A stretch of 64,000 bases of DNA from NCBI GenBank assembly GCA_025201375.1, contig JAIWZP010000002.1, positions 496,001 through 560,000 of the forward strand, read 5' to 3'. The notes under the pieces are model-generated. The model ran no database searches. It was not told the DNA's origin and saw only the letters and a program-made list of their open reading frames with translations. The stretch is from Gongronella butleri. Its lineage: Eukaryota > Mucoromycota > Mucoromycetes > Mucorales > Cunninghamellaceae. This document shows positions 44,991 through 57,393 of the stretch, piece after piece. Made by a program: the position numbers and the translations under genes. The first letter of the stretch is position 1; each line of letters begins with the position of its first letter.

Positions 44991-47328
44991 CTAAAGATGG
45001 CTCTCAAAGGCGCGGATGGGCCATTTTTCGTTTTCAGAGATGACGAGGGCGGCCTCGAGCACGTCCCAGATGGTCTTTGCGTAGACAAACTCAATGTCCT
45101 GCTGGACGCGGTCGGGGACGTCCTGGAGAACGTTTTTGCGGTTGCGGTATGGCAGGATGATCTTGCGGATGCCAGCGCGGTGCGCGGAAATGACCTTTTC
45201 CTTGATGCCGCCCACAGGCAGCACCTGGCCGCGCAGCGACACCTCACCCGTCATGGCCGTCGTCGTCGGCACATAGTATCCACTGAACAGCGACACCAAC
45301 GACGTCACGAGTGTCACACCTTTTTTTTTTTTGAAAAAAAAAAATAGAAAAAGCGAGCCATGATGAGTCAACAGAAAAAAAAGGGCATGGATTTTTCCTT
45401 GTTTTACCTGCGCTGGGACCGTCCTTTGGCACTGCGCCCGAGGGGAAGTGGACGTGGACGTCATATTTGTCAACAATGTTGTGTTCTCGCGAATTTGCGA
45501 TTTTGAGCGCGTACGCGTGCGATTTGACCCAAGTGAGCGCGATTTGCGCAGACTCCTTGATCACGTCGCCGAGCGAGCCTGTAAAAAGAGAGGTGTCAGC
45601 CATTCTCTCTGCGTCAAATGAGCGCGCCAATGCTTACCAGTGAGCTGCAACTCGCCATTGCCGGGCATCTTGGACGATTCGATGAAGAGGATGCCGCCAT
45701 TGCCGCTGCCGCTGTAAGCCAGGCCCGTGACAACACCAGGGATCGGCTCGCGTTCCGCGACTTCCTTTTCAAACTTGGCAATCTACAGTGATTAACAAAA
45801 AAAAAAAAAAAAAGAGAGAAAGAAACGAAATAAGTCAATGGCCACCTATTTTCATCGCATTTCATGTGCTTACGCCGAGGATCTGTTCCACGTCGGCGAG
45901 ATCGACCTTTGGATTGTAGTCTTGTTCACGGCCGTGTTCGCGCAGGTCGGCGAGCGAGACACATTTTGCGCGCACGACGGACGCGATGGTGCGTTCGAGG
46001 CTGCGGACGCCGCTTTCTCGGGTATAGTTCTCGGCGATCTTGAGGAGCACGGCGTCGTCGATTTGGACGTGATGCTTTTCGAGGCCGTGCGCGAGAGTTT
46101 GCTTGGGCAGAAGGTGAGCCTTGGCAATGTGCAGTTTCTCCTCGAATGTGTAGCCATCCAGCTCAATGACCTCCATGCGGTCCAACAGCGGCTCTGGGAT
46201 CGTGTCAATGGAATTGGCCGTGGCAATGAACAGCACGTTGGACAGGTCAAACGGCAAATTCAGGTAATGATCCGCAAACGAGTTGTTTTGTTCAGGATCA
46301 AGTACTTCCAGCAATGCGGCCGCAGGATCGCCATAGTGAGTCGAGTGCACAAGCTTGTCAATTTCATCTGCGCGTAATAATAAAAAAAAAGGTCAGCCAC
46401 ATACACTCGCATTTGTTCTTTTTTTGGTTTCTTCTTCTTCTTCTTTTTTGCTTACCAAGCAAGAACAATGGATTGTTCACACCAACCTTGCGCAGTCCCT
46501 GGATAATGAGGCCAGGCATGGCACCCACGTACGTGCGACGATGACCCCTGAAAAAGGGAAAAGAGGTCAGAAGGGGTTGAAACAGCATATTCATTTTTTT
46601 TCCAATTTTGTACCTCATGTCAGCCTCGTCGCGCACGCCGCCCAGCGAGATGCGGTGGAAGTCGCGCGAGAGCGCCGTGGCAATTGACTTGCCCAGCGAC
46701 GTCTTGCCGACACCGGGCTAAAAACAAGAAAAAGAGCGAAAAAAAAAAGATGTTGAGCGGTCTCGTTGGGGTTGTACAATGGAAACGTAGGGCAAAGGGG
46801 ACACGAGCGAGGTCACTTACAGGTCCCACGAAGCAAATGATGGGCGCCTTGAGATCGCCCTTGATTTTCACCACAGACAGATATTCAATGATGCGCTTTT
46901 TAACGTGGTCCAATCTTCAGGGGGGAAGCAAAAAAGCAAAAAAATAAAAAAAAATTAGATCAGGCGCGCCCGGGCCGTGCTTTTTTTTTTTTTTTTTTGG
47001 TTCCTTACCCAAAGTGATCGCCCTCGAGCTGCTCCTTTGCACGTGCGATGTCGAGTGTTTCATCAGAACGCTTTGTCCATGGCAGATCGGCAATCAATTC
47101 GAGGTAATTGCGTGCAACGGACCATTCGCTGGAGGAGGGTTGCAGCTTTTTGATGCGCTTGAGCTCACGCTGTGCGACGGTGGCCGCCTCCTTTGGCAGG
47201 TTGGCGTCGTCCAATCGGCGTGCCAATTGGGCCATCTCGTCGTCATCCTTGCCGCCGGAAAAACCATCGGATTCGCCCAATTCCTTCTTGATCGCGTCAA
47301 GCTTTTTTTGTTGGAAAAATAAAAAAGA

Positions 47329-47364
<36 letters not shown>

Positions 47365-48320
47365 TGAGCCTCGTGTTTCTCGTCCTCCCCTCCGCCCACG
47401 CCCCTTTTTTGTTTTGGTGTTACCTGTTGGCGCAGATAGAATTCACGTTGTTTTTTGCTGAGTTTGCCCTCAATGGAAGAATGGATTTGCTCCGAGATCT
47501 TGAGGACGTGGAGCTGACGGGTCATCCACTCGGTTGCCTTTGTGAGTCTTTCCTTGACGGCGGTCGTGGACAGCATGAACAATTTCTCATCAAAGGTGGT
47601 TTCAATGACGGAGACCATGAGGTCCGCGAGGGTCAGAGGCGAGACATTGTCGATAAGCTTTGCAAGCTGGGTAGTGAGTGCGTCGGGGAGCTGCAATTCC
47701 TTCATTTTGCCGAGGAATTCCTTGGCAAGTGCCTTGAACGCGATCAAATCGTCCTTTGCTGCGTCCATCTGGGCCTTGGCGGGTGCATCCAAGTACGTGA
47801 CCTTGGCGACGATCATTTCGGCCTGCTGGGAGAGCCTGTCGATCTTGCAGCGCGAGATGCCCTCGACAAACACACTAAAAGCGCCGAGTCCTGATCGTTG
47901 GACGCGCAACACGCGTGCCACGCAGCCGTGGTCAAAGAAGCGCTCCTTTTCGTGGGGCAAGGTAAGCCATTGGTGATCGGGGGTGGCCGTTGTAATGGCG
48001 GACACATTGGATGAGGCATTGTTGGTGCTGTTGCTGCGCACAATGTCGGAAGTGGGCGATGCCGCAGTATGATGGTCGACCAGCTTGTTCCCATGCGCAG
48101 CGGCGTCCTTGTCATCGTCCCCTGCAGCAGTGGCCGCCGCAGCAAATGGAAGCATGGGCACACAAACCACATACGTCGGCTTGCGCTGCTCAGACTGCTT
48201 GAAAAACTTGCGACTGAGCGCCGAGGCGTCCCTGCCGCGCATCGTCAACTTGAGCACCACAGACGGAAGGAGCACTTTGCCCTCAAGGGGAATGGTCACG
48301 AGCGAGTCAGGCAACGACAT
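44991..48320 (-). CDS. LONP2: Peroxisomal Lon protease
   Basis: Nine exons: 48320-47424, 47301-47009, 46914-46821, 46717-46614, 46547-46456, 46367-45874, 45782-45638, 45578-45408 and 45319-44991; 2,619 nt, 872 residues, all in phase. N-terminal substrate domain starts [11 protein letters not shown]. Walker A is GPPGVGKT (427-434, split by an intron). The Ser-Lys protease dyad is Ser762 in DGPSAG and Lys803 in GGIKEK. The protein ends ESHL, so Ser-His-Leu is a type-1 peroxisomal targeting signal; together with a missing mitochondrial presequence this marks the peroxisomal class (LonP2/Pln). It degrades damaged or misfolded matrix proteins. Residues ~58-110 hold a low-complexity insert. Intron 8 ends in T11-C-A12 directly at the acceptor. 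Confidence 0.96.
47332..47362. repeat. A31 homopolymer in Lon intron 1
   Basis: Sense-strand T31, ~30 bp before the 3' splice site. Confidence 0.9.
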
Positions 48321-49242
48321 AAAAATTTAAAACCAAAAAAAAAAGAGAGAGAAAGAAAAAGAGAGAAAGAAAGAGAAAGAAGAGGGGAGAAAGAATAAAA
48401 AGAAAAAGAAGAGACAAAGAGGGCACCAAAAAAAGAATAAAAATGAGTAAAATATGTTGGCGTTCGCGAGCTTAATCAAAAAAGGTGGGGGATGAGGGAA
48501 AGTACGCACAAAATTTCACATGGACAATGGCCGCTCATTGGCGCATAACCGTGGTCTATCTTGCAACATGGAACAAAAAAATGGGCGCAAAATGAGCTGC
48601 GGTTCCATGGCGTGGGACCTGGTCTCTCTTTTTTTTTTCATGCTTGCCACGGCAACAATATCTGGGTGGTCGCGGCAATTGGGCTTATCCTTGCCATCTT
48701 GTGTCGTTGCAAATTGGCAAGCTCGGTTGAGGCGAGGTCAGCTGACGCCCATTGTGGATGAGTCAAGGCAATTGGTGTGGAGAGGGAAGATTCAACTCCG
48801 TACGGGGAAAGGCTGTCGATCGTGTGAGTGCACGCCAATTCCACGGGCTGCCATTGGTGTCTCCCCCAGAGACTGCGCTCTTTTTTTTTTTGACACGCAA
48901 TTGACGAGTCCTTTTTTTTTTTCCTGCCTCATTCTTCTTTTATCGCGCCGTGCATCGATCAAGAAGCATTCTCATGGGCATTCTCGCGCCGCGATGCAAA
49001 AATTGGGGGAAAACGGGGTGGCCAGGGGCGCAAAAGAGGTGTTTTCACCGCCGCAGCGGGCCCCTTTTGCATGCGCAGAGCCATTGGGATTGGATGACGT
49101 GTTCATTTTTAATAGTACAGCTTGAATTGGCGAAAAAGAATTAAAAAAAAAAGAACAAGAGTATGATGTAAAGATGAATTTTCACTCGGCAGGCCGAGCG
49201 AAAAAAAAAAAAGGTAAAAAAGTGGGGGTATTAACCACTTTT
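48321..49242. other. Intergenic between two minus-strand genes
   Basis: Lon upstream region, purine-rich (GAGAAAGAAAG repeats at 48345-48420), then unremarkable sequence. No gene. The frame at 48520-49125 (201 codons) has poly-Phe from T-runs and no support. Confidence 0.45.
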
Positions 49243-51852
49243 TTACTTGCGTGCAAGGCTGGATGTAGAAAAGGAGGGATGCAAATGCTTGCGCCATTTC
49301 TTGCCGTGCGGGATGTCGTGCAGCTTTCGATGCGGCAGCGTGGTGTCTGTGGGACTGACAGTGATCCGCTTCTTGCGCACATCCATGCAAAGCTCACGGC
49401 GTCGCATCAAATCCTCATTGGAAATGTCGGTGAGCGAGGCGTAGCGTCGAAATGCATCCTGAGGGAGAAAAAAGAAGGATAAGAAACAAGGTTCCAAAAG
49501 GCAAAAAGGCGCGTGCGCGACTTACATCGAGCAAGCTGTGGCAGTCGATCACTTGACGAGGGAAATTCTAAGGAACAAAAAAAAAAAAAAAAAAAAGACG
49601 CGTCAATTAACATCCAAATCGCGCCAATTGCCCCTTTTTGAGCGTACCTGGACCACCTGGAAGATCTCGAGCGGGTCCTCCAGCGTCAGGATGATCGGTT
49701 CGGCGCGTTTGAACAATGTGAGCGCTATGCGGAACAACGCACTTGATCCCTCGCTAGAAAAAAAAAGAAAAAGAAGGTGAGAAAAAGCAAAAAAAAAAAA
49801 AAAAAAGGCAGAACGACGATGTCATGACTTACTAGAAGAAGCAATCCCACACTCGGAGCACGGACTGCAAGGCAAGAGAAAAAAAAAAGGGGGGGAAGGG
49901 TGTGAGATGATGCATGATTTCTCGGAATTGAGCCATGCTTTTCATTTCTTTTTTTACCTCTGTGGGGAGGATGTTGATAAAGAGTGTGAGGAACCAATGG
50001 CTTGTGACGAGTGTGATGGTTGGCATGGAGACGCCGTCCTGTTCTGCCTCCCAAAAGGATTTTGGGGTGAGTTTGTTCCAGAATTGTGGCATGCGCTCGT
50101 GGACGAGCATCATGAGCACGGTCTGGTCGATGCTTGTGCCCTCCATGGTGACGTCGTAGACGCCTGCAGGCAGAATGTTGTGGACGGTGGTGACGAGGCA
50201 CCAAAAGGCCTCCTCTTCCTTCATGAAGAGCAGCAGCATGCCCACCAGGTAATTGAGCGATTGGCAATAGCCAATGGACGGGCAATAGACAGAAAACGTG
50301 CACAGCACGCGACGGAGCACGTCAATGGCCGGCGGTGTCGTCGTCGTTGTCGTGTTTGCTGATTTGGCAGGTGATGGTGTGGCAGGCGAGGTTGTCGAGG
50401 CCGCCCCCGATGTCTTGGCAAGTGCGGTCTGGCTGAATTGAATATTGTCCGGGTACGTGCGGTGCAAATCGCGCTCAATCAGGTCGGCAAACTCGTTGGT
50501 GTCGCCCAATTCCTGCGCACGCTTGAGAAACTTGTCGTACACACCGGGATTCGCGTCCATCTTGCTTTGCGCGCCGCTATAGTGTAACCACACCTAATAT
50601 CGCGCCAAAAATGAAGCAATTAAAACCAACAAAAAAAAAATCAGGGGAAAAATAGAAACCAAGCAGGTGATTCCCCCCCTTTTTTTTTGCGTACCTGGCC
50701 ACGCAACTGGTAAGGCACGCCCTTGCGGATATAGCGACGCACTATGAAAAACGAACCTTTGGTCAATCTCTTTTGTCACCTTTTTTGTATTTGCCCTGGC
50801 ATCCACTGCCTCTTTTTTTTTTTTGTTTATCCTTTTTTTTTTTCTCTATTACCTTGCAAGCATCGGTCCAACAGGCTGCCATTGTGCTCATCCAGGAGCT
50901 GTTGCCAACGCGCGCGCCGTCTGTCGAGGATGGGCTGGTAAAAGCGCTCAAACTCGTGGCATGTTTCTAAAGTGATCCACTGTGTCGCCTTTTGGAACCC
51001 ATATTGATCTCTGTGTCGACCAAATAAAAAAAAGAGTGAGTTTTTGCATTGGACAGGATCCAATGGCCTGTTCATTTGGTTGTCCCACAGCGTGAAGAAC
51101 CCATTCCATGAGTCATTGGGGCCTTACAATTCGGTATCTTGGTCCATGAGAGGCTGTGGTGGCGGGTATATCATATTGTCGTGGCTGTAGGCGTCGTTGT
51201 GGCTGTTGAGTCTTGGGTGCCTGTGTGTAAGGCGGCGAAATAGCGAATCTTCGCGTTTTGACAAGAGTTTGGAGACGAGGGATGATGGAGGCGGTGCATC
51301 GGGGTCTTCGGTGCCCATTGGGGTGCTTGGTGATTGATTTTGTTGGGTGGTGGTGGGCGGCAGCCATGGGCCCGGGCTTTGATTGAGCAATGGCGAGGGT
51401 CGTTCGTCGTGCGGGCTTGCCATGGCGACGGCCGAGAGTGGGCTCGAGACATCGTCGCGTGGCGACGAGGATGACGCGGATGAATCATCTTTGTGATGAT
51501 TTTGCAACGAGGCGAGATGCGATGCCGGGCGAATGGCACGTCTAATCAGGACACCCTCGAGCAATGGGCCTTTTTCAGCCGCCACGACGACTTTTGTGCC
51601 TGCGGTGGCCGATGTGTTGATGCGCAGCGATGGCAATGACAGTATATCCTCTTGGTCCGAATCCGAGTACTGCGACGCCGTCAACAATGGCGACGTGTTG
51701 GGAGTCGTCATGATAGGACAACGCGCAGAAGACGACGGCGGCCGACGCTGCTGCCACTGCTCCACCTGTTGGTGATAGGCGTGCACAAAGCTGTCTGACC
51801 GCTGCCGCCGGATGCTTTCCGACGGCAGGTGCTTCTTCTTCACCTCCATCAT
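49243..51852 (-). CDS. TBC-domain Rab GTPase-activating protein
   Basis: Eight exons: 51852-51128, 51010-50853, 50741-50695, 50593-49958, 49864-49833, 49753-49648, 49567-49526 and 49458-49243; 1,962 nt, 653 residues, in phase. Residues 1-242 are disordered (Ser/Pro/Gln/His-rich). The TBC domain begins around RRYIRKGVPYQLRGQVW. Arg finger IERDLHRTYPDN and Gln finger GYCQSLNYLVG are both intact, so it should be an active GAP for a Rab in membrane traffic. Between them lies a Thr/Ala/Ser/Pro insert (~35 residues). The C-terminal ~70 residues after the last TBC helices are basic. Resembles the Gyp2/Mdr1/TBC1D2 group; the Rab partner is not readable. Confidence 0.92.
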
Positions 51853-52393
51853 CTTGTAAAAGTGGAAAAAGTGGGAAAAAGAAGAGAAAAGGACAATGAA
51901 AAGAAAAGGGGGACAAAAAAAAAGGGAGTCGGAGGGCAGATCCTGTTCCTTTTTTTTTCGTGTCCGCCCTTTCGCGTTGCACAGATCCGAAATGACACCT
52001 CCACACGATGTCTTTTTTCGTTCCCCTCCCCCAATTGCCCATGGCAAAAAGGGCAATACCCACGTTCCGCTCCCTTTTGCCAAGGGATGGCCCTGGGGCC
52101 GTTGGATTTGCTTCCTCAAGCAGGTCATCACCTCCACAACCACCATGCCATTTATGTGAAAAAAGCAAAAAATAAAGGAATAAAAAAAAAAGAGCGGAAA
52201 ACAAGCCTGCTCATTTCATAAGAGACGGACATTTCACGTTGTACGAAAAAAGGCAGGCACTGATTGGCTGAAAAACTTTCCCCCGCTACAGGCATAAAAA
52301 AAAAAAAAAAAGGGAGACCTGCCCTATGTTTCGTTTCTTTTTTTCTTTTTCACCGTCCACTTTCTATTTTTTTTGTTTTTTTTTCCACCTCTC
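51853..52393. other. Divergent promoter region between TBC and Met30-type genes
   Basis: T- and A-runs (52299-52313 A15; T-rich 52330-52384) directly upstream of the plus-strand start. No TATA box or gene recognised. Confidence 0.5.
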
Positions 52394-54492
52394 ATGATGC
52401 CTCCAATAGACCCTGACGACGACGCAGACACCAACGGGCAGCAACAGCAGCCTCAGCAGCATCAACCGCCCATTCATGACTTTCTTACCCGCCATATTCC
52501 CTCTCAAGTATCGACAACACGACGTCTTTGCTACCGACATCGCCCGGACCTCGTTAAAAAGCGCATGCCAGACGCCTTTGACTTTAAGCATGTCCAGACG
52601 GTAAGCATGGATGAAGAAATAGAATGGTATTGATGCTCATTTTTCGCCGTTTTTATTTTTTTCTTTATTTTTCCATGGTTTCACAGCAAATGGAGGTGCT
52701 TGAGCCCAACGACAAGGCTGCGATTACTCATATTTGGTCGCTGTTTTCCGCGGCGCCAGCTGATCAGCGGATCCTGATTCTCAAGGGCCTGTTGTCGACA
52801 TGTTGTATGCCCCAGCTGTCTTTTTTACACGACGAGATCATGCCATTGCTGCGGATTGATTTTGTGTCGATTTTGCCACGCGAGATCTCGCTAAAGATCT
52901 TTTCGTACATGGATGCAAAGACGCTGTGTCATGCTGCGCAGGTGTCGCAGGCGTGGCGTTCGCTTGCCGACGACGACGCGCTTTGGCATCGCATGTGTGA
53001 GCAACACATTGACAAAAAGTGCACGAAATGCGGGTGGGGTCTTCCATTGCTCGACAAGAAGCGCCTCGTTCGCAAGCGGCCGATTAGTAGCATCAGCAGC
53101 GCATCACCTGGATCGGCGTCGTCGGCGGTTGCCTCGTCATCCTCCTCGTCGTCCTCCAATGGCCATGCTGCTGACGAATCACTTTTGAGAATGTCGTGTG
53201 GTCCGTCGTTGCAGCCACGCGAAGATGAGGACGACGACCAATTGCAGCATAAGCGGCCCAAACTGATGCCAAGCCCTTGTGGGACATTTGACGCGCTTCC
53301 GCAAGAAAACCAGCAACAACCTGTGATTGTGCGTCGGCGGCCATGGAAGGAGGTGTACCGTGAGCGTCTTGTGGTGGAGCGCAATTGGCGCAACAACAAG
53401 TTTAATATGCGAGTGCTTGCCGGTCACACCGATGGCGTCATGTGCGTCCAATTTTGCGATTCTGCGAATGTGGTCATGACGGGGTCCTACGACAAGACCA
53501 TCCGAATCTGGAACATGGAGACCGGCGAGCTGATTCGCGTGCTGAATGGCCATACTCGATGCGTGCGAGCGTTGCAATTCGACGATGCAAAGCTAGTGTC
53601 TGGCGCCATGGACAATACGCTCAAGATTTGGAATTGGCAAACTGGCCAATTGATTCGCACACTCGAGGGCCACACAGGCGGTGTGCTCAGCTTGCATTTT
53701 GATTGTCGCCTCATGGCCAGCGGGTCCACAGATCGCACCATTAGGCTCTGGGATTTCCAAAAAGCCGAATGCTGTACACTCACTGGCCATGTCGAATGGG
53801 TCAATTGCGTCCGGTTGTGCCCCAATGACACGCTCGTCTCGGCAAGCGACGATTCCACCATTCGCTTATGGGATCTGACAAGCCGCCAATGCCTGCGTGA
53901 GTTCAAGGGCCATGTTGGCCAGGTCCAAATGGCTCTTCCCAGTCCAAAGGGATTCACCCATCGCCTGCTTGACGAGGAGCAGCACATTGACCCCAACCAG
54001 AGGCTCGTCGGCGCCAATGGCAATACCAGTGCTGGCTGCGATAGCACCGCTCGTCAACAAGAACAGCATCATCACCTCCTCCAGCAACAACAACAACAAC
54101 AACAACATCTGCGCACAATGGCCACACCACCATCGCCTGCTACCAATGCCGCCAAGGCCGCCGACAAGGCATCCAATCCGGCCTCCGACGTGCCCATCAT
54201 CGTGTCCGGCTCCTTGGACAACACCATCAAAATGTGGAACATGGACTCTGGCGCATGCCTGCGCACTCTCTTTGGCCACGTCGAGGGCGTATGGGGTCTT
54301 GCCTATGACACATTGCGCATCGTCTCTGGCTCCCACGACAAGACCGTCCGCATCTGGGACTTTGACTCGGGCATTTGCATGCATACCTTGGAGGGCCACA
54401 ATGGTCCCGTCACAGCCATTGCCCTCTCAGATACCAAAATCGTGTCTGCCTCGGACGATGGCGAGGTCCGTATCTGGGATTATGGATTGTGA
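52394..54492 (+). CDS. MET30: F-box/WD40 protein of the Met30/SconB type (SCF substrate receptor)
   Basis: Exons 52394-52600 and 52687-54492; 670 residues. The N-terminal block TRRLCYRHRPDLVKKRMPD and the dimerisation-like block HIWSLFSAAPADQRILILKG are typical of Met30, SconB and SCON-2. The F-box lies at ~127-173 (SILPREISLKIFSYMD), followed by CTKCGWGLPLL, another family signature. Seven WD40 repeats occupy ~310-670. Between the fifth and sixth repeat there is an unusual ~75-residue insert containing HHLLQQQQQQQQH. Known relatives recruit the sulfur regulator bZIP to the SCF ubiquitin ligase when sulfur is plentiful. The matching bZIP gene lies ~1.1 kb downstream on the same strand. Confidence 0.93.
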
Positions 54493-55565
54493 TCCCTCCC
54501 TCTTTTTTTTTTTTTTTTTTCTCTCTTTCAAACTTGTTACCCTCTTTCTTTTTTTTTTTATCTCGTTTTTTTTTCCCTTCTCCTCCCCCTTCATCCTTCA
54601 TTGCCGCGCTTCCCCGCTCCCCCCCAACCCCCTCTCATGAATTGTAAATACGTTTCAGGATCGCATTTCCCCGCCTCCCCTTTTGTTGGCTTCTTGGAAA
54701 TGCCATCATCCAAACAAAAAATAATAAAATACAAGCAATTGGCTCTCTTAGTTGCTCCATTGTCCAACCCAAAGCCCCCGCCCAATTTCATGCAAAAGGG
54801 GTTTATCGGCATTTCCGCATTTGGCTCAATGGCGTGATCGACAGCTTCAATCTCGTCACTTGGGGGCCGGTAAAGCTTGCGCAGAGGCCTTTTGCTGCTG
54901 ACGCGTGTATTTCTTTGCGAGGGAAACATCCCACAACAGCACGCCACACGCGTCTCCTTCAATCCTCGAGCCCCATTGAAACACATTTGCTCTGTGGGTT
55001 TCTTAACCGTGTCTTTTTTCTTTTTTTTTTTCCTTGCTCGTAGCACTTTACCCCCTTCCTCTCCCTTTTGCGACGCGTCTTGTTCTTTTGCTTTTATCGC
55101 CCCCCCCCCACTCCCACTTACCATTTTTCTTGCCCCGCACTCCACACACATCATTGTCCACTAACAAAGGCTGCTTATTGCCACCCGTGTATACCATAAA
55201 CAGAAAGTAAGCCAGGAAAAAAAAAAAAAAAAAAAAAAGGCGAGGGAGAAACACAATGAGCCAATGACAGCCGCCGCGCCTGATGACGGCCGATGGGGTC
55301 ATCAATTCCCAATGTGCTCAGAATGGCGCATTCAAGGCACGCATGGCGTCGTTTTTCTTTGTGCCCTGACAAGCACTAAAAAAAAAAAAGGGGGCAGAAA
55401 CAGGGCCGTGATCATCTTTATCCAGTCTATTCTCCCCACTCTATTTTTTTTTTTTTTTTTTTGTCGCGTCTTGTCATTCGTTTCCTTTTATTGCATTTTC
55501 TATCATTGCGACCAAATTTGCTGCGTGCGCGTGCTCACTATCGTTCTTTTGCTACTTTTTCAATC
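54493..55565. other. Intergenic between the F-box and bZIP genes
   Basis: Pyrimidine-rich 3' region, AATAAA at 54723-54728, an A-run near 55216-55238 and a T22 run near 55445-55462. It holds the bZIP promoter; see the candidate site at 55293. No gene. Confidence 0.5.
55293..55302 (+). promoter_or_regulatory. Possible CYS-3-type binding site
   Basis: ATGGGGTCAT differs at one position from the Neurospora CYS-3 consensus ATGRYRYCAT and lies ~265 bp upstream of the bZIP start. Chance occurrence is quite possible. Confidence 0.25.
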
Positions 55566-57122
55566 ATGAAGCGCCTGCCGTCCGACATTGATATCACGCG
55601 CGAGCTCGATATCTTCTCAAAGACCCATTTTCCTTTTGATCAATACAACGACGACGACGACGCCATGCCACCCAAGGCGCCCACGCCATCATCATCCTCT
55701 GGTGGAGCCGCCCAATCTATCCCCGCGTCGTATGCGCCACCAAAACCATCCGACACGCCCGCCCACTTTCATCCCCATCATCCACAACCAGCCACCTCGT
55801 CCTCCTCCTCTTCACATGACCTCGCTGCCACGACAGCAGGTAAAAGATAGAAACCTTCATTCGCAACTGCTATCTTTTTTTTTTAATTTTCATGCATGCA
55901 TTTTATTCATCTAGGCTCCATGCCGCCCTTGTACGACGCGTACCATGCGACCATGGCTGCGGCCGTGGCATCCGCAGCGTCGGGCACGCTGTCAGAGGCA
56001 TCCAGCGGGTATACGACACCGTATCCTCTGCCGCATCCGGCGCCATCGCATCCACAGCAGCACCCACAGCACCCACCTCATCCACCGCAGCCACAACAAG
56101 CTCAATTGGACCACTTCATGGCCACGATGATGCGCATGGTGGACCAGCGGTTGCAACAGCTGGGGCATGTGCTCCCCACGGCCACAGCGTCCACCCCGAC
56201 GCCATCCATGATAAATGCAGGCCTTTCGTCCTCTTCTGCGTCGTCTCCCTCGTCGTCGCTTATCTCGCCACCCCCGGGCCCTGTCGGCGTCGGGGACAAG
56301 CGGTCGGCGCCTTTGCCCATCTCGCCTCACGCGTCCGTATCCGCATCGTCGCAGCCACCACTGTCGCACCATCACCAACAAGTCACCTCCAACACCCAAA
56401 CACATCATTTGTCGACATTGCACCAACCCTACACGCTCGACACGCTCACGTCGCCGCCAACTTCGTCGTCGTCATCCTCGCTGTTGCTTCAATCACACGT
56501 CTCCGCCTCGGCACCCAATTTTCGCATGCCTGAGCCGTCGTTTAGTGCCGTGCCCGACAATGCATCCACGTCGTGGGCACCTTGGACGCGACGGCGCGTC
56601 GCAGGGATAAACGACGATGATGATGACGACGACGATGGTGAGGAAGACGACGACGATCAAGGTTTTGATAGCGACGACGATGATGAAAGCGACGATAACG
56701 ACGACAATGATACGTACGATCCATCGTCATCCTCTTCCGCGCGGCCTGCTAAGGGCAAACGCGCGTCGTCAGCGACAGGCAGCGCGAAGAAGCGTTCCAA
56801 GGCGTCATCATCATCGACAACAGCAGCGGCGTCAACGTCCAGCGGTGGTGCCAATGAAACAGACCATCAGGATTACATAAAGGACAAACGCCGGCGCAAC
56901 ACAGAGGCAAGCGCGCGCTTCCGCGTCAAAAAGAAAATGCGCGAGCAAGCGCTACGCCGCGACGCCGAAGAAATGACCATGCGCGCCGAGCACCTCGAAC
57001 AGCGCGTCCGCGACCTCGAAAAGGAAATCAAGTGGCTACGTGCGCTCATTATTGAGAAAAAAACAAACCAACCACCTACAGCCTCCTCCTCACAACACCG
57101 GCCAAATCCTCCCAACTCCTAA
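55566..57122 (+). CDS. CYS-3: bZIP transcription factor of the CYS-3/MetR type (sulfur regulator)
   Basis: Exons 55566-55839 and 55915-57122; 493 residues. The bZIP is at ~414-473: DKRRRNTEASARFRVKKKM is the basic region (N-x2-A-x2-RFR signature of CYS-3/MetR/Gcn4-like factors), then REQALRRDAEEM and LEQRVRDLEKEIKWLRALI as zipper. KRRRNT.ASARFR.KKK plus the KEIKWLR.LI heptads are characteristic of CYS-3 and MetR. The N-terminal half is Pro/Ser/Gln/His-rich and holds a strongly acidic run (DDDDDDDDGEEDDDD), a plausible activation region. CYS-3/MetR factors switch on sulfate uptake and methionine/cysteine synthesis. Regulation by the neighbouring F-box protein is inferred from the known pathway. 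Confidence 0.85.
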
Positions 57123-57278
57123 AGTGAAGCTTTTACCCCCGCTACAAATTGCACTTTTATGCCGGTTTGATCCTTTACTACACATGCCCCCTCCATCACC
57201 ACTCGTTCTTGTTTATGATATGCTCACCACCTTGCTTTCCTTTACTGTATTTTTTATGAGTCTTGTTGCTGATCACCC

Positions 57279-57284
57279 AATAAA
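57279..57284 (+). terminator. Poly(A) signal of the bZIP gene
   Basis: AATAAA 157 bp after the stop codon. Confidence 0.4.
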
Positions 57285-57393
57285 TTGATATGTTTTTATG
57301 AAAATCTTGTTATTTTTTACGCGTGCATGTATTGTATACATGCCAATACTATCATACAGTAGTATTGTAATGCGATGAAGAAAATGATGAAAT

